Assembly (NCBI GenBank): GCA_018830135.1
Contig: JAHJTB010000312.1
Location: forward strand, 1-32,393
Source of the DNA: Pseudomonadota bacterium
GTDB lineage: Bacteria; Desulfobacterota; Desulfarculia; Adiutricales; JAGVGV01
Direction: 5' to 3'
DNA length: 32,393 nt
Under the pieces are notes generated by a model, which ran no database searches, was not told the origin of the DNA, and worked only from the letters and a program-made list of their open reading frames with translations. Shown one piece after another: positions 26,371-32,393 of the stretch (the first letter of the stretch is position 1; the number at the start of each line of letters is the position of its first letter). The translations under genes were made by a program, and so were the position numbers.

Positions 26371-29300
26371 GGCCGAACCTTCATCTCCGGCGAATCGAGC
26401 ATCCGCCGGGCCTCGATGCTCCAGCGGCTGTCGGGATAGTCCCTAATCACGGACTCGAACATGCTTCGTCCCCGATCCGTCTCCCCTTGCCGCAAGGCGA
26501 TCAGCGCCAGGTGAAAACCGGCCTCGGCCGCGAACGGTCCGGTCGGCTGCCGAACGATCAGTTCATTGAATGCCGTCCGGGCCTCGTTCAGGCGTCCGTC
26601 CTTGAAACGACAGACGGCCACGAAATAGGCGGCCCGGTCTGTGAGAGGCTGTTCATGGGCCTTGTCACGAACCCGGGCGAACAGCCTTTCCGCCTCAAGA
26701 TACCTTTTCCGGTCAAAAAGGTCCATGGCCTGGTCATAGGTCACCCGCCACCCTGATCGCTCCATTTCCGCCATCGGCCCGGCGGAACGTCGGACCCGCG
26801 CCGATTCGGGAAACAGGGTTTCGAGTCGGCGAAACAAGCGTTCGGCGTCTTCAAAACGATTCTGGCGCATTCGGGCCAGGCCAAGGTGGTAAAGGGCCTC
26901 GTCGAGGAGACGGCTTTCCGGATACTGGGTTTCGAAACGGGACCAGACCGCGGCGGCCTCTTCGTATCGCCCCTGATTGTAGAAGGTCAGGGCCAGTTGG
27001 TGCAATGTCTGATCGATGGCCGGCGAATAGGGGAAGTTGCGGACCGCTTCCTCGAACACCTCACGGGCGCCGTCCCGATCGCCCTGGTCGGCCAGATTCA
27101 GGCCGCGTCGATAAAGCGCGGCCGGGTCCCGGTGGTGGACGGCCAGGATCACAAACAGGACGGAGGTGACGCAGACGAACCCGACCGAGATCAGAACGGC
27201 TCGCCCGTGGGGTCGCAGTCTCCGGCCGATCGGGTCCAGGGCCGCCAGAATGCGCTGTTCCGGGTCGAAACTCGGCCGCCCCTCCGGAACCGGCACGTGC
27301 CAGGTCCGCCGCCTGGACACGGCGTACCATATACCGGCCAGGGTCAGGACCAGCCCCAGGTAGTCCGGCCAGGTCCGCCCGAAACGGAGCCGGACCCGGT
27401 CCGAGGTCGGGAAGATCAACATGAACGAAGGGGCGGCCCGCCAGACACGGTCCGCGCCCTCCACCCGCCAGTTGGGGTGATAAGAAACCCGGACCCACAA
27501 GGGCCGGCCCGGCACGGCCCCTTCGATGACGATCTCCTCGTTGCGAACCGTTTCCCGGAGGTCGGGACTGTCCGGCAACGGAATTTTGGGCAGGTCGGCC
27601 AGGGCCTCGACCGTCAGCGGCCCCCGGACCAGGACGGCGAACCGGCCGGACCGGAGCGGCCCGGCCTTTTCGGCGAAAACCAGGGGCAGGTCCAGGTCGG
27701 CCCGGCGGAACCAGAGCAGGGAGTCCCGTTCCGGCCTGGAGGTCAGGTCCAGGATCGGCAGGTATTTCGGCTGGCTCACGTACCGGTCCGGATTGTCCCG
27801 GACCTTGAAGACGGCAAAGGGCGGGAACTCCTTTTCCAGGCTGTACCCGGGCTGTCTCATGGCCTCCAGCCGGGCCTTTTCCGTGACGGTCACGTACTGG
27901 CCCGTGTTGAACAATCTCAGGCGGCTTCGGGCAGATTCGAGATCGAAACGGGCGTAGTTGGTCTGGGTCAAGGGTGCGGAATAGGCCGGGGAGACCTGGG
28001 ACTGGATGTAAAAGACAAAGGGGGAGGACAGATTGGACTGGATGTAGAGTCCTTCCAGGGTGGCCCGCCCGGCGAACAGGGGCAAGGACTCGAAGGCCCG
28101 AAGCGAACCCACGTCCCGGGTCTCGGGGGCGTGCTCGTAGACGATGCGCGGGTCTTCGAAACCGCCCTTGAGGTAAGCGTTCAGCTGGTTGAAAGCCGGC
28201 CAGAGCGGTTTGTTTTCGTATCCGGAAAAGTTCCAGGCCGCCCATCTGCCGATGTAGGTTTCGTGTTGGGCGATCCAGGCCAGGGCGGCCAGGGTCAGGG
28301 CCAGGGCGGCCAGCCATCGCCCCTTCAGGCCTTCCAGGACGCGCCCGGCGGCCGCCGCTCCCATGAGCATGGGCAGCAACAGGGCAAAGGGCAGAAAACG
28401 CACGTCAACCACGCCGATCTCAAAGGCAGTGAAGTAGAAGACCACGGCCACGGCCGTGAGATAGATGGCGAAGGACATGGCCCGGCGACTTCCGGGATCG
28501 CCGGCGATCATCATTCCGGCCGCCCCGGCCAGCCCCAGGCCCGCGAAGGGCCACAGATACTCGGGCATGACCTCCCGCCAATGGTTGATGCTCCAGACGA
28601 AATTATAGGCCGTGCCGTAGGGCGCGAAAAGAAGCAGGGGCACGATCCAGAAGCCCATGAGGCAGAAGGCCAGGATATTGACCTTGAGAATGTAGAGCAT
28701 TCGGACCGTCCAGCGGTCGGTATTCCACAGGAAAAAGCTGATGCCGAGCACGCCGAAAAGCAGGGTGTAGCCATGGCAGAGCCCGGTCAGGGCCAGAAGG
28801 AGAGCGTTGGAGACGACGTGGTCACCCCGGGGCACGTCGCGGAACATGCGACCCAGGTAGACCAGGACCAGGGCCAGTCCCAGGCTGTAAGTGAACTCTC
28901 CGGCGAGGGTCGAGGGAATGTTTCCGCCCCAGGCGGAGTTGGATTCGAGGAACAGGAAGGCCAGACTGCAAACCGCGCCCAGGTCCCCGGCCGGCGGACG
29001 AAAGCCGAGTCGTTTCAGGAAGTATGCGGCGGCCGGAGGCAGGCCGAGGATGCCGGCCACGCTGACGATCTTGAAGGCCACGGTCAGGGGAAGGGCCAGT
29101 CCCAGCAAGGCCATGCCCAGAAACGGCAGGGGGAAATACATCTGGAACACGGGAAAACCGGCGTAATTGCCCGGTTGCCAGCCCACCAGGCGGCCATGGG
29201 GCAGCAGGTAGTCCCGAAGGTAAACGGCCGTGTAGTAGTGGCTGGCCGTGTCCCCGCCGGTGACGATGGCATCCTTGAGAATCAGCTCGGGGTGGAGATA

Positions 29301-29381
29301 GGCCAGGATGAAAAGATAGACCATTCCCCAGAGCGCGAAGCGGGCGGCCACAAAGACCGCGTTCATCGGCCTCGCGGACAA
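26367..29381 (-). CDS. Large multi-spanning membrane protein (PTPS-related, GT-C-like) with C-terminal TPR repeats
   Basis: 1004 aa from a TTG at 29381, placed one base after the upstream stop with AGGGGG six bases before it; an ATG at 29366 is the alternative. The N-terminal 430 residues hold about ten to twelve membrane spans and match the '6-pyruvoyl-tetrahydropterin synthase-related' membrane family. Signatures are GGDTASHYYTAVYLRDYLLP and LVGWQPGNYAGFPVFQMYFP; the acidic residue in the first outer loop is typical of GT-C enzymes. An extracytoplasmic domain (about 430-700), two more spans, and a tail of TPR units follow from about residue 770 (PAALYRRGLNLADQGDRDGA, DEALYHLGLARMRQNRFEDA). 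I read it as a lipid-linked sugar transferase or export scaffold at the inner membrane. The fusion to a TPR tail is unusual and may recruit partners. Confidence 0.8.
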   Translation of the reverse strand: MSARPMNAVFVAARFALWGMVYLFILAYLHPELILKDAIVTGGDTASHYYTAVYLRDYLLPHGRLVGWQPGNYAGFPVFQMYFPLPFLGMALLGLALPLTVAFKIVSVAGILGLPPAAAYFLKRLGFRPPAGDLGAVCSLAFLFLESNSAWGGNIPSTLAGEFTYSLGLALVLVYLGRMFRDVPRGDHVVSNALLLALTGLCHGYTLLFGVLGISFFLWNTDRWTVRMLYILKVNILAFCLMGFWIVPLLLFAPYGTAYNFVWSINHWREVMPEYLWPFAGLGLAGAAGMMIAGDPGSRRAMSFAIYLTAVAVVFYFTAFEIGVVDVRFLPFALLLPMLMGAAAAGRVLEGLKGRWLAALALTLAALAWIAQHETYIGRWAAWNFSGYENKPLWPAFNQLNAYLKGGFEDPRIVYEHAPETRDVGSLRAFESLPLFAGRATLEGLYIQSNLSSPFVFYIQSQVSPAYSAPLTQTNYARFDLESARSRLRLFNTGQYVTVTEKARLEAMRQPGYSLEKEFPPFAVFKVRDNPDRYVSQPKYLPILDLTSRPERDSLLWFRRADLDLPLVFAEKAGPLRSGRFAVLVRGPLTVEALADLPKIPLPDSPDLRETVRNEEIVIEGAVPGRPLWVRVSYHPNWRVEGADRVWRAAPSFMLIFPTSDRVRLRFGRTWPDYLGLVLTLAGIWYAVSRRRTWHVPVPEGRPSFDPEQRILAALDPIGRRLRPHGRAVLISVGFVCVTSVLFVILAVHHRDPAALYRRGLNLADQGDRDGAREVFEEAVRNFPYSPAIDQTLHQLALTFYNQGRYEEAAAVWSRFETQYPESRLLDEALYHLGLARMRQNRFEDAERLFRRLETLFPESARVRRSAGPMAEMERSGWRVTYDQAMDLFDRKRYLEAERLFARVRDKAHEQPLTDRAAYFVAVCRFKDGRLNEARTAFNELIVRQPTGPFAAEAGFHLALIALRQGETDRGRSMFESVIRDYPDSRWSIEARRMLDSPEMKVRP

Positions 29382-29382
29382 T

Positions 29383-30201
29383 CTAATCCCCCTGCTCCGG
29401 CTTCAGGCGTCGCCGTTGGTCGAGTTCGAGGCCGAGGACGGCCAGCATGAGGAGACCGGCCGCGACCAGCAAGTGAAAGCGGTATCGCTTGAAAAAAGGC
29501 TCGAATCGGGCCACCCGGGCCTGATTTTCGGAAACGGCCAGGTGGTTTCGGCCATGGCTTTGGTATTGAATGAAAGCCAGGACCGGGTATGAGGCGCCGG
29601 GCAAGGCGGACCGGTTTTCCAGTTCGAAGGACACCTCGCGCCGTTCCCCGGCCTCGAGCCGGAGGCGCTGTTCGGGAGCGGCCGCGGCCAGTTCACGGGG
29701 CAGGACCAGGCGAAGTCGAACCTCGTGCGGGGCCTGATCCTTGTTGATCAAGGGGACGGTCAGACGCTTCTTGTCTTTCAGTTCCAACACCACGGGTTCG
29801 GAAAAGACCATGGGGGTGGTCCCTTCCTCATAGGCAAAGGAACTGTAGGACAAGGCGGTATACAACCGGCCCTTGTGGTCGTGGAAGTCAACCAGAATCT
29901 GAACGGGATAGGCGCCGGGCCGGTCCGGACGGGGGTCGAGTCCGATCGAAAGCTCCCAGGTCTCCCCTGGCTCGAGCCGCCTCCGGGCCGGTGAAACACG
30001 CGAGACGTCCAGACAGCGGGCCTCGACCCGCAGATCGGTCGCGGCCTCGTCGCCCAGATTGAGGATGGACACCTCGGCCTTCACCCCCCGTTCGGTCACG
30101 GCGCAGGTGACCGTGGTCTGCAGGGAAATGAACCCGGCCGCGGCCTCTGATGAGAGCCACAAAAAGGTCAGCAGCAAACCGACAGCAAGGCGCCCGGTCA
30201 T
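29383..30201 (-). CDS. Exported beta-sandwich protein with C-terminal membrane anchor (NEW3/CARDB-like)
   Basis: I chose the ATG at 30201 (272 aa), with GGAGG upstream; the ORF-track start at 30279 lies inside the preceding small ORF. Residues 1-24 are a signal peptide (LAVGLLLTFLWLSSEAAAG). Two immunoglobulin-like beta-sandwich modules follow: AEVSILNLGDEAATDLRVEA with RRLEPGETWELSIGL, then LTVPLINKDQAPHEVRLRLV with LRLEAGERREVSFELEN. These are the pattern of NEW3/CARDB-type adhesion or polymer-binding domains. One span near the C-terminus (FHLLVAAGLLMLAVLGLEL) plus a basic tail anchors it, so the bulk is periplasmic. It overlaps the 42-aa ORF by four bases and abuts the giant membrane protein gene, implying joint work at the cell surface. 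Confidence 0.75.
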   Translation of the reverse strand: MTGRLAVGLLLTFLWLSSEAAAGFISLQTTVTCAVTERGVKAEVSILNLGDEAATDLRVEARCLDVSRVSPARRRLEPGETWELSIGLDPRPDRPGAYPVQILVDFHDHKGRLYTALSYSSFAYEEGTTPMVFSEPVVLELKDKKRLTVPLINKDQAPHEVRLRLVLPRELAAAAPEQRLRLEAGERREVSFELENRSALPGASYPVLAFIQYQSHGRNHLAVSENQARVARFEPFFKRYRFHLLVAAGLLMLAVLGLELDQRRRLKPEQGD

Positions 30202-30326
30202 CCGGCCTCCGCATTCGATGGTACCGCCTTGTCTAACAGATAGGAGGCATAAAGACAAGCGAGCCGCACGGGGACCCAAGCGTCCCGCGGCAGGCTGGGG
30301 GGACTCTTTGACATGTTGAAGAGCAT
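30198..30326 (-). CDS. Small ORF, 42 aa, translationally coupled to the beta-sandwich protein
   Basis: This frame appears on the ORF track only as the tail of a false 73-aa entry. Its own ATG at 30326 has a perfect AAGGAGG (30339-30333) six bases upstream. The product begins MLFNMSKSPPSLPRDAWVPV and contains a short amphipathic stretch (RLACLYASYLLDKA). Its TGA (30200-30198) overlaps the ATG of the next gene as ATGA, the same coupling used elsewhere in this operon. It could be a functional micro-protein or a leader cistron that opens the ribosome site of the next gene. No family is recognised. Confidence 0.6.
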   Translation of the reverse strand: MLFNMSKSPPSLPRDAWVPVRLACLYASYLLDKAVPSNAEAG

Positions 30327-30357
30327 ATCTGCCCTCCTTTTCATCAACGGTTCATTT

Positions 30358-31191
30358 TCACGGGACTCTGGGCTTACCCCCCTGGACCAGAAGAACCAGG
30401 TAGATGGTGGCTCCGGCATAGGCGGCCAGGGTGCCCCAATAGATGCCGATCCGAGGGTAGAGCAGCGAGACGGTCAGAGTGTAAACCGCCAGAGCGCCGA
30501 TGCCCCGGGGCACGTTCTTGATGATGGTGTGGACGTGTTCGGTCCGGTAGGTCCAGTGGACGATGACTATCAGGGGCAGCATGGTGATGGGGAAGGCGGA
30601 AAAAAGGCCGGCCCATCCGGGGCCGACGAGCCGGGCCGTCGAGGTGACCAGGATGATGAAAACGGCCGCGGCCAGGGCCCGGGTGATGATGATGCCCGGG
30701 CCGGTCCGGACCCGGTTTTGGATGCCGGCATCGGTTAGATTCCTCAGAAGCCGGTCGAAGAAGAGGATCGAGCCCAGGGCCAGCAGCCCGGCCGCGAGGA
30801 GTCCGACCCGAAGTGGATGCATGGCGAGGGCGACCGCGAAAAATCCGGCCAGACCGACAACGGTCGATATGAGCACGGCCGGCAGTCTAGGGCGCCCGTT
30901 CATCCGCCAGGAGGCCAGGAAATAGGCGGCGGCAAAGGCCTGGGTGGCGGCCAGTCCGGCGGCGGTGTACACGGCGCTTCGGGCGGCGAACTCCGGACCG
31001 AGATCGTACCCGATGAAGAACAGGGAGATGGCCGCGCCCAGAGGGTAGCCGGAGACGACGCCGGCGATTCGCGGGCTGACGTGTTCGGCCAGCAGGGACA
31101 GGCCCACGACCATGAGCACGGCCACGAGTATTTTGACCAGGGCCATGCCCTGGGCGAGGTCCAGGGCCAGACTGAACAGGGCGGCGGTCAT
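30358..31191 (-). CDS. Multi-spanning membrane protein, hypothetical
   Basis: The ORF-track entry (453 aa, start 31719) reads through the TRAP gene in the wrong frame; the true start is the ATG at 31191, giving 277 aa. About nine membrane segments fill the protein. Each half begins with a similar pattern, such as VGLSLLAEHVSPRIAGVVSG followed by YPLGAAISLFFIGYDLGPEF, and later ALAAAVFIILVTSTARLVGP with GLFSAFPITMLPLIVIVH. That suggests an internal duplication of a four- to five-helix unit. It faintly recalls GlpM/DUF3147-type proteins, but I am not sure of the family. It sits 17 bases after the TRAP permease gene and 31 bases before the 42-aa ORF, and is probably cotranscribed with both. Confidence 0.7.
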   Translation of the reverse strand: MTAALFSLALDLAQGMALVKILVAVLMVVGLSLLAEHVSPRIAGVVSGYPLGAAISLFFIGYDLGPEFAARSAVYTAAGLAATQAFAAAYFLASWRMNGRPRLPAVLISTVVGLAGFFAVALAMHPLRVGLLAAGLLALGSILFFDRLLRNLTDAGIQNRVRTGPGIIITRALAAAVFIILVTSTARLVGPGWAGLFSAFPITMLPLIVIVHWTYRTEHVHTIIKNVPRGIGALAVYTLTVSLLYPRIGIYWGTLAAYAGATIYLVLLVQGGKPRVP

Positions 31192-31208
31192 GCCTTGAGG
31201 CTCCCTTG

Positions 31209-32393
31209 TCAGGGGGCGTAGAGTCCCGCCTTGACAGGCAGGAACAGGGACAGGGCAGGGATCAGGGAGAGGATGACCAGGACAATGACGTCGGCGATGA
31301 CAAAGGGGATGGCTTCCTTGGCCACGGAATCGACGTTGCCCCGGATCAGGTTGGCCGCGGTGAACAGATTGACTCCCACGGGCGGGGTGGCCTGCCCGAT
31401 GGCCAGGGCGGAGATGAAGATGACGCCGTACCAGAGCGGGTCGATCCCGAAGGCGGCCAGGACCGGCATGAGGATGGGCATGAGCAGGTAGGAAATGGAT
31501 ATGGCGTCCAGGATCATGCCCAGGGCCAGCAGGAGCACGTCGATCAGAATGATCATGACCACGGCGTTCGGGGAGACGCTGACGATGAAGTTGGCCGCTT
31601 GGTCGATGACGCCGATGACCGAGGCGGTCCAGGTGAAAATCCCGGCAAAGACCACAAGGAACATGATGATAGAGCTGGTGACGGCCGCGTCGGCCAGGAT
31701 GTGGATCATGTCCCGCCATCCGATGCTTCGATAGACGACCGCGGCCACGAACAGACTGTAGAACACGGCGACGACCGCGGCCTCGGTGGGTGTGAAAACG
31801 CCGGCGTAGATGCCGCCCAGGATGATGACCGGCGTGAGGATCGCCCAGACCGATTTCCGCAAGGCGGTCATGATCTCCCGGGGGCTGCCCTTTTTTTCAA
31901 ACCCGCGATAGCCCCGGCGCCGGGAAATCAGGTAGGCCACCAATATGGTTCCGGCCCCGGTCAGCAGGCCCGGGATGATGCCGGCCAGGAACAGGGCGCT
32001 GACCGAAACCGAGGTGATGTTGCCGTAAATGATAAAGGCGATGCTGGGCGGGATGATGATGGACAGGTCCGAGGCATTGGCGATGGTCGCGCCGGCGAAA
32101 CTCTTGTCGTACCCGTGTCTGATCATGGGGGCCAGGAGAATCAGTCCGACCGCGGCCGTGGTCGCCGGCCCCGAACCGGACAGGGCCCCCCAGAACATGC
32201 AGGTCAGGACGGCTACCACGGCCAGCCCCCCGGTCATCCGGCCGACCAGCAGTTCGAAGAAGCCGGCGATGGTCGCGGCCAGGCCGGCCCGTTCCAGAAT
32301 GACGCCGGCCAGGACAAAAAAGGGAATGGCCAGGAGGGGGAACGAGGCGATTCCCGAAGAAAAGTTGACCCCGAGCATCTCGATGCCCAGGTC
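31209..32393 (-). CDS. dctM: TRAP transporter large permease (DctM family), missing its N-terminus at the window edge
   Basis: 394 residues are visible, open at the right edge, where the frame reads DLGIEMLGVNF; about 30 N-terminal residues of a normal 425-aa protein are outside. The membrane permease subunit of tripartite ATP-independent periplasmic transporters uses an ion gradient to import organic acids delivered by a periplasmic binding protein. Family blocks: IASFPLLAIPFFVLAGVILE, GALSGSGPATTAAVG, ANASDLSIIIPPSIAFIIYG, GVFTPTEAAVVAVFYSL and QATPPVGVNLFTAANL. The binding protein and small permease should lie just outside to the right. The substrate is not predictable. The spacing to the next gene (17 bases) places it in the same transcript as the surface-glycan group. 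Confidence 0.95.
   Translation of the reverse strand, partial: DLGIEMLGVNFSSGIASFPLLAIPFFVLAGVILERAGLAATIAGFFELLVGRMTGGLAVVAVLTCMFWGALSGSGPATTAAVGLILLAPMIRHGYDKSFAGATIANASDLSIIIPPSIAFIIYGNITSVSVSALFLAGIIPGLLTGAGTILVAYLISRRRGYRGFEKKGSPREIMTALRKSVWAILTPVIILGGIYAGVFTPTEAAVVAVFYSLFVAAVVYRSIGWRDMIHILADAAVTSSIIMFLVVFAGIFTWTASVIGVIDQAANFIVSVSPNAVVMIILIDVLLLALGMILDAISISYLLMPILMPVLAAFGIDPLWYGVIFISALAIGQATPPVGVNLFTAANLIRGNVDSVAKEAIPFVIADVIVLVILSLIPALSLFLPVKAGLYAP

Noticed and set aside
26886-29450. 854-aa plus-strand ORF opposite the giant membrane protein
   Set aside because: It is a high-GC antisense shadow, with composition dominated by Gly, Gln, Arg and Pro, no domain, and full overlap with a gene with clear membrane and TPR features.
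1-32393. Prophage, CRISPR array, toxin-antitoxin or defence island
   Set aside because: No repeat-spacer pattern, phage structural gene, integrase, nuclease/helicase defence module or toxin family was seen on either strand.

Overview
This is a chromosomal window of high GC content, and the gene set suggests a strictly anaerobic, Gram-negative bacterium of the sulfate-reducer or syntroph type (Desulfobacterota, former Deltaproteobacteria). The main pointers are a RACo-type reductive activator of corrinoid proteins, a heptose-bisphosphate phosphatase (gmhB), a TRAP permease, a B12-dependent radical SAM enzyme and a very large multi-PAS hybrid kinase. The taxonomic reading is inference from gene content, since there is no rRNA in the window. 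No tRNA, CRISPR array, prophage, integrase or complete insertion sequence was seen. Most lines of the ORF track are shadows caused by high GC.

Layout. 1-378 (-) is the start of a secreted lytic transglycosylase whose promoter carries an 18-bp perfect palindrome at the predicted +1. 814-5037 (+) holds a zinc-dependent MDR dehydrogenase, then two paralogous MTA/SAH-deaminase-like amidohydrolases with an OsmC protein between them. 5027-7745 (-) is recJ followed by an unrecognised gene with a one-base frameshift and a 62-aa ORF. 8004-9275 (+) is a PaaI-type thioesterase, the wreck of an acyl-CoA ligase gene (start codons joined to the C-terminal domain by a large internal deletion) and a PH-like membrane protein. 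9376-13701 (-) is a probable operon: 61-aa protein, zinc-ribbon protein, DedA protein, DUF202-like protein and an MgtA-type P-type ATPase broken by one in-frame TAG.

14048-19183 (+) holds the RACo-like ferredoxin/ASKHA protein, a stand-alone GAF protein directly ahead of GAPDH, a strong terminator, a small lipoprotein and gmhB. 19521-24326 (+) is a 1601-aa cytoplasmic hybrid histidine kinase (pseudo-receiver, five PAS, GAF, HisKA, HATPase, two receivers, HPt). From the right edge to 24335 (-) runs one tightly packed unit: TRAP large permease, a multi-spanning membrane protein, a 42-aa small ORF, an exported NEW3-like beta-sandwich protein, a giant PTPS-related/GT-C-like membrane protein with C-terminal TPRs, a B12-binding radical SAM protein and a family 2 glycosyltransferase. 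Four of its junctions are ATGA/GTGA overlaps or near-abutting stop/start pairs.

The best candidate for an undescribed system is this last unit, which I read as synthesis and export of a modified surface glycan or glycolipid. Its substrate cannot be named from sequence. Short REP-like palindromes (GCGGCAAGCCGC core) lie around the mgtA and RACo genes. Three genes show decay or possible sequencing error: the frameshift at 5569-5572, the ligase remnant at 8422-8656 and the amber codon at 10714-10716.
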